DNA of 29,964 nucleotides from JANYBV01 sp043763155 (GTDB lineage Bacteria > Pseudomonadota > Alphaproteobacteria > Rickettsiales > SXRF01): positions 1 through 29,964 of the forward strand of contig JAYULW010000034.1 of NCBI GenBank assembly GCA_043763155.1. Direction: 5' to 3'. Shown piece after piece: positions 7,397 through 15,281 of the stretch; positions within the stretch are counted from its first letter, which is position 1; each line of letters starts with the position of its first letter. A program made the translations under genes and the position numbers. Under the pieces are notes generated by a model that searched no databases, was not told where the DNA came from, and was given only the letters and a program-made list of their open reading frames with translations.

Positions 7397-8136
7397 GCTT
7401 TGGTGCCTGCCAGCAGGTAATTCACGCCCAGGTCTTTTTCATCGAGCCGCCACGCGCCGTTAAGCCCCATCACCATGCCCGTCATGTGTGCGGCCGTAAT
7501 GCCGCTATGGCGCAAATGCCCCACCAGTTCCGAAGGCTTCAAAAACTTGTGCCAGTCATGGGTGCCCTTGGGCAGCCAGCGCAGCACATATTCCGCGCCC
7601 ACAATCGCCATGGCAAATGCCTTGGGCGTGCGGTTGATCGTTGACCACACCATAACCCCGCCCGGCTTCACCAGCTTGGCGCAGCACGCAACGAACCCGG
7701 CAATGTCGGCCACATGCTCAACAATTTCCAGCGCCAGCACCACGTCGTATTGCTTGCCCGCTTCCAGCAGCGCTTCGGCAGACGTTGCCCGGTAATCAAT
7801 GGCCAGCCCGCTTTTTTCCGCGTGCAGCCCCGCAACGTTGATATTGCGCTCCGACGCGTCAATGCCTGTAACATTCGCGCCCATTCGGCGCATCGGCTCA
7901 GAAATTAATCCGCCCCCGCAACCAATATCCAGCAGCTCCAATCCTTCAAAAGGAGAGGGCGCCGCGCCCTCGCGGCCAAAAAATTCGCACACCCGGTCGC
8001 GGATATAGCCGATGCGCACAGGGTTGATCTTGTGCAAGGGTTTGAATTTACCTTCCAAATCCCACCATTCGTCCGCAATCCGCGAAAAACGCTCGATTTC
8101 TTCCAAGTCAATGGTGTTGATACTTTTCTCTTCCAT
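7393..8136 (-). CDS. ubiG: Ubiquinone biosynthesis O-methyltransferase
   Basis: UbiG performs both O-methylations of ubiquinone synthesis with S-adenosylmethionine. The product is 247 residues, as usual. The N-terminal signature EIERFSRIADEWWDLEGKFKPLHKINPVRIGYI is diagnostic in its parts (WWD, FKPLH, NPVR). The SAM motif LDIGCGGG is at residues 69-76, with GID following, and EIVEH marks motif II. The late HDWHKFLKPSEL segment is also typical of UbiG. The ATG at 8136 is preceded only by a weak GGGTAAAA. In many alphaproteobacteria ubiG lies next to and divergent from lysC; here two other genes stand between them. Confidence 0.96.
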   Translation of the reverse strand: MEEKSINTIDLEEIERFSRIADEWWDLEGKFKPLHKINPVRIGYIRDRVCEFFGREGAAPSPFEGLELLDIGCGGGLISEPMRRMGANVTGIDASERNINVAGLHAEKSGLAIDYRATSAEALLEAGKQYDVVLALEIVEHVADIAGFVACCAKLVKPGGVMVWSTINRTPKAFAMAIVGAEYVLRWLPKGTHDWHKFLKPSELVGHLRHSGITAAHMTGMVMGLNGAWRLDEKDLGVNYLLAGTKA

Positions 8137-8188
8137 TTTTACCCAGTTATTTTAAGCTGATAGCTACACGTCTCAGGGAATATAAAGC

Positions 8189-9223
8189 ATGGCCATGCAA
8201 AAACCGACAGTAAAAAAAGGATTTGCCGCAAAAACTTTGGTGGACGAGGTCCGCAATTATGGCTTTGAACTGAAAAAAACGGTGCTTGGCTGGGCGCAGG
8301 ATTGGGAAAAATTCAAAGACATCCTGAAGAATAACTACAGCCTTGGCCGCGATCATTTGGTGCGCGGCAATATCAAAGACGCTGTGCTGCGCTTCAAGTT
8401 TGTGCTGTGGCTCGACCCCCAATACGCCGACGCATGGTATTATCTGGGTTGCAGCTACATGGCCGACGGCAATATCCGCGCCGCCAAAGATGCTTTCACC
8501 AAAGCCATCAAGCAACATCCCGACAGCAACGAAACCCGCTACATGCTGGCAATCACCATGGGCAAAGCCATGCCCAAGGCTGAGCTACCCAAAACCATTC
8601 CCCAGAACCTGCTGATCGAACAATTCGACAGCCTCGCCCCTAACTTTTCCTCCGAGCAGCTTGGCAACTTCAAATATGAAGGCCACACCCAGCTCTGCAA
8701 CGCCATCCGCTCTGCCCTTGTGCAGGGCCGCATGAACCATATCGTCCTCGAACTCGGCGTGGGCACCGGCCTGTGCGGTCCGCTGCTTCGCGATGTTGCG
8801 TCCCACATCAGCGGTATTGATATTTCCACCGCCATGCTTGCCGAAGCCGTAAAAGTAGTGGATGAGCGCGGCAGCAAAATTTACGATGCGCTGATCAGGC
8901 GCGAAGCCCTCGAATTCATGGTTGATGGCCCCAGCGAAAGCTACGACATCGTCATGGGCGCAGGGCTGGTAAGCTATCTGGGCGATTTGCAAAGCTTCTT
9001 CGAGCAGGCCGCCCGCATCATGAAACCCGGCGGCACGCTGGCCTTCACCGCCGACAAGTTCGACGGCACCGGCTTCCAGTTCGACCCCGAAACGGGCCGC
9101 TTCCGCTACGCGCAATTCTACCTCGCCGACCTCGCCACGCGCTATGGCCTGAGCGAGTTCCGTTGCCGCGAAGCGTCCATTTATCCCGAAACCGCGGGCT
9201 GGTTGTGTGTCTACCGTAAGTAA
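8189..9223 (+). CDS. TPR-repeat SAM-dependent methyltransferase
   Basis: This is a 344-residue two-part protein. Residues about 45-125 form TPR-like helical pairs, recognisable in the second repeat (ADAWYYLGCSYMADGNIRAAKDAFTKAIKQHP). Residues about 165-344 form a class I methyltransferase with motif I ELGVGTGLCG (188-197), D211 in SGIDIS as the ribose-binding acid, and MKPGGTLAFTAD as motif III. The layout resembles the predicted TPR-repeat methyltransferases (COG4976). TPRs usually bind proteins, so a protein substrate is plausible but unproven. AGGGA lies nine bases before the ATG; a second ATG two codons later is possible. It overlaps the next gene by 17 bases. The substrate is unknown. 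Confidence 0.85.
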   Translation: MAMQKPTVKKGFAAKTLVDEVRNYGFELKKTVLGWAQDWEKFKDILKNNYSLGRDHLVRGNIKDAVLRFKFVLWLDPQYADAWYYLGCSYMADGNIRAAKDAFTKAIKQHPDSNETRYMLAITMGKAMPKAELPKTIPQNLLIEQFDSLAPNFSSEQLGNFKYEGHTQLCNAIRSALVQGRMNHIVLELGVGTGLCGPLLRDVASHISGIDISTAMLAEAVKVVDERGSKIYDALIRREALEFMVDGPSESYDIVMGAGLVSYLGDLQSFFEQAARIMKPGGTLAFTADKFDGTGFQFDPETGRFRYAQFYLADLATRYGLSEFRCREASIYPETAGWLCVYRK

Positions 9224-9683
9224 GCCGCTTCAGGTAACCTTTCGCCCTGTCGGGCCAGAATGCGGCGACCTGCTCACCGAAATCCACGCCGAAGCCTTCG
9301 CTAATTACTGGAACCCCAGCGATTTCAATGATTTTTTCGCGGTTGCCGGCACGTCTGCGCTGCTGGCCGAAACCGCAGATGGCAAACCCGCAGGCATGGC
9401 CGTGTTGCGTGTGCAGCACGAACAGGCCGACATCATCACCATTGCCGTGCGCCCTGAGTACCGCCGCCACGGCCTCGCCAAATCCTTAATGCTCCAATCC
9501 ATTGAAAAAGCCCGTGCTTCAGGAGCAACCGGCCTGTTCCTCGACGTAGAAAACGGCAACACCGCCGCGCTAAACCTCTATGCCCAGCTGGGCTTCACCC
9601 AGCTTGCCCGCCGCAAGCTCTATTACCGCCAAAAGGACGGCACCTACACAGATGCCCTTGTCATGACGTGCAAACTTGCCTAG
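9207..9683 (+). CDS. GNAT N-acetyltransferase, RimI-like
   Basis: This 158-residue protein has a GNAT fold. The acetyl-CoA pyrophosphate loop is VRPEYRRHGLAKSLM (residues 81-95). The late LDVENGNTAALNLYAQLGF is the RimI-type segment that completes the active site. RimI acetylates the N-terminal alanine of ribosomal protein S18, but related enzymes act on other proteins or small molecules, and the usual tsaB neighbour is absent here. The GTG at 9207 starts 17 bases inside the TPR-methyltransferase gene, so translation is probably coupled. It precedes lysC by 33 bases. Confidence 0.8.
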   Translation: MSTVSKPLQVTFRPVGPECGDLLTEIHAEAFANYWNPSDFNDFFAVAGTSALLAETADGKPAGMAVLRVQHEQADIITIAVRPEYRRHGLAKSLMLQSIEKARASGATGLFLDVENGNTAALNLYAQLGFTQLARRKLYYRQKDGTYTDALVMTCKLA

Positions 9684-9716
9684 AGTACCTCGTTTTTCGC
9701 GTATATAGAGTTATCC

Positions 9717-10946
9717 ATGGCATTGATTGTACAGAAATTTGGCGGCACTTCGGTTGCAAATATTGAGCGCATCCGAAATGTCGCAACCAAGGTAAAAAAA
9801 GAACTGGATCTGGGTAATCAGGTCGCAGTCGTGGTGTCCGCCATGTCGGGCGTCACCAACCAGCTCGTGGCCTACGTGCAGGAGCTTTCCCCTCTCACCT
9901 CCATGCCCGCATGGGCGGAGTATGATCAGGTAGTATCCTCCGGCGAACAGGTCACCAGCGGCCTGCTGGCCCTGTGCCTGCACGAAATGGGCATTCCCGC
10001 GCGCTCCTTTTCCGGCTGGCAAATGCCCCTGATCAGCGATGGCGCGCACGGCAAAGCCCGCATCAGCAATATTGACGCAACCAGCATGCACAAGGTCTTA
10101 AACAGCGGCATGGTCGCCGTCGTCGCAGGCTTTCAGGGCATGACGCCTGAGGGCCGCGTAAGCACCCTGGGCCGTGGCGGTTCGGACACCTCCGCCGTCG
10201 CGCTTGCCGCTGCATTAAAGGCCGACCGCTGCGACATCTACACCGACGTGGACGGTGTCTACACCACCGACCCCCGCATCGTCGAAGGCGCCCGCAAACT
10301 CGACAAAATTACCTACGAAGAAATGCTGGAACTCGCATCATTAGGCGCAAAAGTACTGCAAACCCGCTCCGTCGAAATGGCCATGAACCATGGCGTGATG
10401 GTGCAGGTACTCACCAGCTTCGCAGATAAACCCGGAACATTGCTCGTCAAAGAGGAGGAAATTGTGGAACATAAACGTATCACCGGCATTGCCTACAGCC
10501 GTGATGAAGCCCGTATTACATTAACGCAGGTGGCAAACATCCCCGGCATGTCGGCCGCCCTCTTCGGCCCGCTGGCCGACGCCAACATCAACGTGGACAT
10601 GATCGTCCAGAACGTCACCGAAGATTCCGGCGCAACCGACATCACCTTCACCGTGCCCAAAGCCGATCTCGAAAACGCGCTCAAGGCCGTAAACGATGTA
10701 AAGGGCACCCTGAAATACAAATCCCTGCACACCGACCGCAACGTGGCCAAGGTCAGCATTGTCGGTGTAGGCATGCGCTCCCACGCCGGTATCGCCCAGA
10801 CCATGTTCAAAACGCTGGCTGAAAAGAACATCAACATCCTCGTGATCTCCACCTCCGAAATTAAAGTGAGCGTGCTGATTTCCGAAGACTATACTGAACT
10901 CGCCGTGCGCGCGCTCCACGCTGCATTTGAACTGGAAAAGGCGTAA
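9717..10946 (+). CDS. lysC: Aspartate kinase (alpha subunit) with two ACT domains
   Basis: Aspartokinase makes aspartyl phosphate, the entry to lysine, methionine and threonine. The product is 409 residues. The kinase domain begins LIVQKFGGTSVA and contains VVSAMSGVTN, GRGGSDTSAVALAAAL and DVDGVYTTDPRIV. The C-terminal part from about residue 265 carries two ACT domains (ITLTQVANIPGMSAALFGPL and VSIVGVGMRSHAGIAQTMFK) that bind feedback effectors, as in the single-function lysine/threonine-sensitive type. Inside the gene, a perfect Shine-Dalgarno sequence precedes an in-frame GTG at 10464, as in alpha2-beta2 aspartokinases (see that entry). Only a weak GAG precedes the main ATG. The gene is followed after three bases by the carbonic-anhydrase-like gene in the same frame. 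Confidence 0.97.
   Translation: MALIVQKFGGTSVANIERIRNVATKVKKELDLGNQVAVVVSAMSGVTNQLVAYVQELSPLTSMPAWAEYDQVVSSGEQVTSGLLALCLHEMGIPARSFSGWQMPLISDGAHGKARISNIDATSMHKVLNSGMVAVVAGFQGMTPEGRVSTLGRGGSDTSAVALAAALKADRCDIYTDVDGVYTTDPRIVEGARKLDKITYEEMLELASLGAKVLQTRSVEMAMNHGVMVQVLTSFADKPGTLLVKEEEIVEHKRITGIAYSRDEARITLTQVANIPGMSAALFGPLADANINVDMIVQNVTEDSGATDITFTVPKADLENALKAVNDVKGTLKYKSLHTDRNVAKVSIVGVGMRSHAGIAQTMFKTLAEKNINILVISTSEIKVSVLISEDYTELAVRALHAAFELEKA
10453..10458 (+). promoter_or_regulatory. Perfect internal Shine-Dalgarno inside lysC
   Basis: AGGAGG lies five bases before an in-frame GTG (10464). It is the strongest ribosome-binding sequence I noticed in the window, stronger than that of lysC itself. 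It is formed partly by two successive GAG codons, although GAA is the commoner glutamate codon in this gene set, which fits selection for the signal rather than for the amino acids. Confidence 0.6.
10464..10946 (+). CDS. Probable aspartokinase beta subunit from an internal in-frame start
   Basis: Translation from GTG 10464 would give a 160-residue protein beginning MEHKRITGIAYSRDEARITL, made almost entirely of the two regulatory ACT domains. Bacillus subtilis aspartokinase II and the Corynebacterium enzyme are known to make such beta subunits from overlapping in-frame genes, of similar size and starting at the equivalent boundary, to form alpha2-beta2 enzymes whose effector sites lie at ACT-ACT interfaces. 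Here the supporting sequence evidence is the AGGAGG at 10453-10458, the five-base spacing, and the exact match to the domain boundary. Expression is inferred, not shown. The alternative is a chance signal within a glutamate-rich linker. Confidence 0.55.
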   Translation: MEHKRITGIAYSRDEARITLTQVANIPGMSAALFGPLADANINVDMIVQNVTEDSGATDITFTVPKADLENALKAVNDVKGTLKYKSLHTDRNVAKVSIVGVGMRSHAGIAQTMFKTLAEKNINILVISTSEIKVSVLISEDYTELAVRALHAAFELEKA

Positions 10947-10949
10947 TTT

Positions 10950-11990
10950 TTGGCCATTGAAGAACTCTATATCGGCTGCGTAGATGCCCGCCACCCCGTC
11001 GCTGAGCTTGGCCTCACGATGGACCGCGTGCGCGTGCTGCGCGACATCGCAGCCTACATCCCCGCAAACGACCCCGACATAGAAGCCGCCCTCGAACACG
11101 CCATCAAAGTGGACAAGGTAAAGCGCATCACCGTCGGCGGCCACACCGACTGTGGCGGCGTCTGCGCATGCGTCGAGCACAACACCTCGCTCTCGGCGGT
11201 CGCACACAATATGGCCCCCCTCGCAAAACTGCGCAGCGAAACCGAAAAACTCCACCCCACAGACATGGACGCCCGCAAACGCCACATGGAATGCGCCGTT
11301 GTGCAGGAAAGCATCCAAAACCTTCGCACCTATAAATGCGTGAAAGATGCCGAAGCCGCAGGCCAGCTCGACATTCGCGGCTGGCTCATTGACATCGCAA
11401 CCAGCAAAGCCCACGACATCACCCACGCCAAAACAGCGCCGCAAACCTCGGCCAAATACCCGCCGCATGAACCCGCCATGCTGCTCTTCTCCGGCATGGA
11501 CCCAAGCGCAGGCGTGAGCAATATCGGCGTCAACAAAGGCGACGCCCTTATCGTGCGTAATTTCGGCGCGCTGGTAAAACCCCGCGACGCTAAAACCGCA
11601 GCCGTTCTGGAATTCGCTGTAAACGCCAAGCAGGTTCCCAAACTCGCCATCGCACTGGAAAGTAATTCCGCCCTCATGCGCGCCTGCCTGCATGAAGGCC
11701 CCCAGCTGGCCAGCGTCGAAAAATATATCGCACCCTTGAAAAAAGACATCGCCTCCATTCGCACGGCACACCCGGATGATGTGGAGGCGCAGCGCCACGC
11801 GCTTGAAAAACGCATTTTGGAAATGGGCATTGCCAGCCTGCGCTCTTACGCGCCCGTGAGCAAAGCCAAAAACCTCATCATTGAAGGCTGGGTGGTTGAT
11901 AGCGCCACCATGCAAAAACACATTGCCATCAGCACCACCATAAACCCGGCCGAGGTCGGGACTGAATTGAAAGGATCTTACCGTGCCTAA
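10950..11990 (+). CDS. Fused double beta-carbonic-anhydrase-like protein, second half degenerate
   Basis: The 346-residue product is two beta-carbonic-anhydrase-like repeats in tandem. Half 1 (about 1-160) has CVDAR (C10, D12, R14) and GGHTDCGG (H65, C68), the zinc ligands and Asp-Arg pair of beta-carbonic anhydrases, then the family's tail (NLRTYKCV...GWLIDIAT). Half 2 (about 175-346) has the same layout, including RNFGALV and a matching tail (SLRSYAPV...GWVVDSAT). Its zinc positions, however, are G182, E237 and S240, and R14 is replaced by S186; D184 remains. Half 1 lacks the usual N-terminal arm. The start is TTG at 10950, with AAGG eight bases upstream and three bases after the lysC stop in the same frame. 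Activity in CO2 hydration is plausible for half 1 only. Confidence 0.8.
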   Translation: MAIEELYIGCVDARHPVAELGLTMDRVRVLRDIAAYIPANDPDIEAALEHAIKVDKVKRITVGGHTDCGGVCACVEHNTSLSAVAHNMAPLAKLRSETEKLHPTDMDARKRHMECAVVQESIQNLRTYKCVKDAEAAGQLDIRGWLIDIATSKAHDITHAKTAPQTSAKYPPHEPAMLLFSGMDPSAGVSNIGVNKGDALIVRNFGALVKPRDAKTAAVLEFAVNAKQVPKLAIALESNSALMRACLHEGPQLASVEKYIAPLKKDIASIRTAHPDDVEAQRHALEKRILEMGIASLRSYAPVSKAKNLIIEGWVVDSATMQKHIAISTTINPAEVGTELKGSYRA

Positions 11991-13026
11991 CCCTATGCTC
12001 CACCACCTCTGGCAGCGCGGCTGCGAATTTCTGGGCACCGAATACGCAATCATGGGCGGCGCCATGTCGTGGGTTTCCGAGCGCAATCTGGTAGCGGCCC
12101 TTTCAAATGCAGGCGCGTTCGGCGTTATCGCCAACGGCTCCATGCCGCCTGAGCTGCTCGAAAAAGAAATCATCGAAACCCGCAAGCTCACCCAAAAGCC
12201 TTTCGGCGTAAACCTCATCATCATGCATCCCCAGCTCGACCAGCTGGTGGAAGTATGCAAACGCCAGAACGTGTCCCACGTCGTCCTCGCAGGTGGCATC
12301 CCATCCTCTAACACCGTCAAAGCCATCAAGGAATACGGCGGCAAGGTCATGGGCTTTGCCCCGTCTGCCATCATCGGCCGCAAGCTGGTGCGCAACGGCG
12401 TGGATGCCCTGGTCATCGAGGGCATGGAAGCCGGCGGCCATATCGGTCCCGTCACCACCTCCGTACTCGCGCAGGAAGTCCTGCCCCAAATCACCGACGT
12501 GCCCGTGTTCATCGCCGGTGGCATTGGCCGCGGCGAGGTGATCGTTTCTTACCTTGAAATGGGCGCCTCCGGCGTGCAGCTCGGCACCCGCTTTGTCTGC
12601 GCCACCGAATGCATTGCCCACTCTAACTTCAAAGATATCTTCGTGCGCTCCTCCGCCCGCGACGCTATTCCCTCCGTGCAGCTCGACCCCGAATTCTCGG
12701 TGATTCCGGTGCGCGCCATCGCCAACAAAGCCACCGACGATTTCATGCGCACCCAGGCCGAAGTTATCGCCCAATACCGCAGTGGCGCCCTCGACAAAAA
12801 AGAAGCCCAGCTCAAAATCGAACATTTCTGGGCAGGTGCGCTCCGCAAAGCCGTGATTGACGGCGACGTGGAAAACGGCTCCGTCATGGCCGGGCAAAGC
12901 GTGGGCATGGTAAGCAAAATCCAGCCCTGCACCGAGATCATCGAAGAGCTGATCGGGCAGGCCGTCGCATTCCTGAATGCGCGACAGCAACCCCGTATGG
13001 CGCAAGCAGCGTCATGCCAAGCATAA
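11983..13026 (+). CDS. Nitronate monooxygenase / FabK-like FMN enzyme
   Basis: This 347-residue TIM-barrel flavoprotein belongs to the nitronate monooxygenase/2-nitropropane dioxygenase family, which also includes the enoyl-ACP reductase FabK. Visible motifs are PFGVNLI, the EGMEAGGHIG segment with H153 (the FabK/NMO active-site histidine), the phosphate-binding IAGGIGRGE, and LGTRF. The C-terminal GDVENGSVMAGQSVGMV is particularly FabK-like. Oxidation of nitronates and NAD(P)H-dependent enoyl reduction cannot be separated by reading alone. GTG 11983 is chosen because AAGGA precedes it at proper spacing; it overlaps the previous gene by eight bases. The gene overlaps ptsP by 13 bases. Confidence 0.85.
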   Translation: MPNPMLHHLWQRGCEFLGTEYAIMGGAMSWVSERNLVAALSNAGAFGVIANGSMPPELLEKEIIETRKLTQKPFGVNLIIMHPQLDQLVEVCKRQNVSHVVLAGGIPSSNTVKAIKEYGGKVMGFAPSAIIGRKLVRNGVDALVIEGMEAGGHIGPVTTSVLAQEVLPQITDVPVFIAGGIGRGEVIVSYLEMGASGVQLGTRFVCATECIAHSNFKDIFVRSSARDAIPSVQLDPEFSVIPVRAIANKATDDFMRTQAEVIAQYRSGALDKKEAQLKIEHFWAGALRKAVIDGDVENGSVMAGQSVGMVSKIQPCTEIIEELIGQAVAFLNARQQPRMAQAASCQA

Positions 13027-15281
13027 CCAACGCCAAGATCCAATCGTCGTCGCCGCTCATTTTGCTGCGCCAGATTCGCGACGTCATGGCGCAGGCAGCC
13101 AGCGCGCAAATGCGCCTTGACCAGGTGGTGGCCGTCATCGCCGAAGGCTTCGCCTCCGAAGTATGCTCGGTATATCTGCTCCGCGCCGGTGACATCTTAG
13201 AGTTGTACGCCAGCAAAGGTCTGCACGCCTCCTCAGTCCATAAAACCCGCCTGAACGTGGGTCGCGGCCTCGTAGGCGACATCGCCTCAAACGCCGAACT
13301 TTTAAACTTGGCCGACCCTGCTTCGCACCCTAAATTCGAATACCGCCCGGAAACCGGCGAAGAAATTTACAGCTCCTTTGCGGGCGTGCCCATCTTGCAA
13401 AGCGGCAAGGCAATCGGCGTGTTGGTCGTGCAGGGTAAAGAATCCCGCGCCTATTCCCAGGACCAGATGGAAGTGCTGCAAACGGTCGCCATGGTGCTGT
13501 CCGAACTCGCCATTTCCGGCCAATTGGTAGACACGCAGGAAATCAAAACCGCCACAGGTGGCCTGATGGCTGAGCAGCTCACCGGCATGCGCCTCTCGCC
13601 CGGTATGGCCAAGGCGGCTGCCGTCCTGCACCAGCCCCAGCAAGTTATCATCAACTACGTTGCCGCCGACACCGACCACGAAAAAGAACGCTTCGCGAGC
13701 GCCATCCAAACCCTGCAAGCCCAGTTCGATTCCTACATCGAATCCTCAGGCCTGCCCGAAGGCGACGAGCAGCGCGAACTCATCGAAGCTTACCTCCTCT
13801 TCACGCAAGACCGCGGCTGGAACAACCGCATTTCTGAGGCCATCGCCTCCGGCCTCACCGCCGAAGCGGGCGTGAAAAAAGTGCAGGAAGAACTGCGCGC
13901 CAAAATGAGCCAGATGGCCAGCCCCTATATCAAAGAGCGCATTCAGGATCTGGAAGATCTCTCCAACCACCTGTTGCAAATCCTGCTCGGAAAACCGCTG
14001 GTGCCGCTGGCCCACGAACTGCCCGACGAATTCATCCTCGTGGCCCGCGCGCTCGGCCCCGCCGAACTGCTCGACTACGACCATAAACGCATCCGCGGCC
14101 TCATCCTGGAGGAAGGCTCCACCACCGCCCACACCGCCGTGATCGCAAGGGCCATGGACATTCCCGCCATTGGCCGCGTCGAAAAAGCAACCTCGCTTAT
14201 CCAGCAAGGCGACATGGTCATCCTCGACGGGGAAGGGGGCAATATTTACGTGCGCCCCAACGATCAGGTGCAGCAGGCCATGGATTTGCGCATCAAGCAA
14301 TTTGCCAAGCGCGAAGCCGAATACGAAGCCTTCCGCCCGCTGCCTGCCGTCACCAAAGACGGCGTGCGCATTTCGCTAAACGTCAACGCAGGCCTTTTCG
14401 TTGATACCGGAAGCGTTTTGCAAGAAGGCATTGACGGCATTGGCCTGTACCGCACCGAACTACCCTACATGACCTCCGACCATTTCCCTGAAGTGGAAAT
14501 GCAGCGCCAGCTCTACGCGGGCATGTACGACCAGCTCCCCGACAAGCGCATTATCTTCAGGAGCTTCGACATCGGCGGTGACAAAAAAGTGCCCTACCTC
14601 CACGCAGGCGAAGAAGAAAACCCCGCCATGGGCTGGCGCGCCACCCGCATCGGGCTCGACCGCCCCGGCATCCTGCGCAAGCAGTTCCGCGCCCTGATCC
14701 TGGCTGCCAATGGTAAACCTTTACATCTGCTCTTGCCCTTCATCGCCCAGGTATCCGAGTTCGATGCCGCCAAATTTTTACTTGAGCAGGAACTCGCCCA
14801 GGCCAGCGTAAAGCCCAGCGTGCTTAAGCTCGGCATCATGATTGAAATCCCCTCCATCCTCTGGCAGCTCGACGACATAATGAAGCGCGTGGACTTCGTT
14901 TCCATCGGCAGTAACGACCTCATGCAATTTTTATTCGCATGTGACCGAGGAGCCGTGCATATGGCCGATAGTTATGATACACTGTCCCCAATCATGCTCC
15001 GTGTAGTGAAAAGCGTTTTGGATAAAGCGCGTGAACATCAGGTGGAAGTGAGCTTTTGTGGGGAGATGGCGCGTAAACCGCTTGACGCGCTTGCGCTGAT
15101 AGGGGTAGGGGTCAGGAGCTTGTCTGTCTCCGCGTCTGCCATCGGCCCTTTAAAAGCCATGATCCGCAGCTTCACACTCGCTGAGCTGGAAAAATATATG
15201 GGCTACCTCCTGCAGTCGTCGGACCCCACGGTGCGCAACTGGCTACAGGCATATGCCCACGACCATGGGATTATTGTTTAA
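13014..15281 (+). CDS. ptsP: Phosphoenolpyruvate-protein phosphotransferase PtsP (EI-Ntr)
   Basis: EI-Ntr is the first enzyme of the nitrogen phosphotransferase relay, moving phosphate from PEP to NPr and then EIIA-Ntr to regulate nitrogen, potassium and carbon-store metabolism. The product is 755 residues. A GAF domain (about 20-165) senses small molecules, glutamine in studied cases. The EI N-terminal domain follows, with the phospho-histidine H373 in TTAHTAVIARAM. The C-terminal PEP-binding barrel shows GIGLYRTELPYM, RSFDIGGDKK, SIGSNDLMQFLFACDR and the catalytic C682 (SFCGEMA). The start ATG 13014 overlaps the previous gene, and its stop directly abuts the next start (TAAATG). NPr and EIIA-Ntr genes are not in the window. 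Confidence 0.97.
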   Translation: MPSITNAKIQSSSPLILLRQIRDVMAQAASAQMRLDQVVAVIAEGFASEVCSVYLLRAGDILELYASKGLHASSVHKTRLNVGRGLVGDIASNAELLNLADPASHPKFEYRPETGEEIYSSFAGVPILQSGKAIGVLVVQGKESRAYSQDQMEVLQTVAMVLSELAISGQLVDTQEIKTATGGLMAEQLTGMRLSPGMAKAAAVLHQPQQVIINYVAADTDHEKERFASAIQTLQAQFDSYIESSGLPEGDEQRELIEAYLLFTQDRGWNNRISEAIASGLTAEAGVKKVQEELRAKMSQMASPYIKERIQDLEDLSNHLLQILLGKPLVPLAHELPDEFILVARALGPAELLDYDHKRIRGLILEEGSTTAHTAVIARAMDIPAIGRVEKATSLIQQGDMVILDGEGGNIYVRPNDQVQQAMDLRIKQFAKREAEYEAFRPLPAVTKDGVRISLNVNAGLFVDTGSVLQEGIDGIGLYRTELPYMTSDHFPEVEMQRQLYAGMYDQLPDKRIIFRSFDIGGDKKVPYLHAGEEENPAMGWRATRIGLDRPGILRKQFRALILAANGKPLHLLLPFIAQVSEFDAAKFLLEQELAQASVKPSVLKLGIMIEIPSILWQLDDIMKRVDFVSIGSNDLMQFLFACDRGAVHMADSYDTLSPIMLRVVKSVLDKAREHQVEVSFCGEMARKPLDALALIGVGVRSLSVSASAIGPLKAMIRSFTLAELEKYMGYLLQSSDPTVRNWLQAYAHDHGIIV

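Noticed and set aside
10521..12524. A 667-codon open frame on the minus strand opposite lysC, the carbonic-anhydrase-like gene and the start of the nitronate monooxygenase gene
   Set aside because: It lies opposite three well-supported coupled genes, has no recognisable domain, and is Gly/His/Val/Phe-rich as expected from the reverse of C-rich third codon positions.
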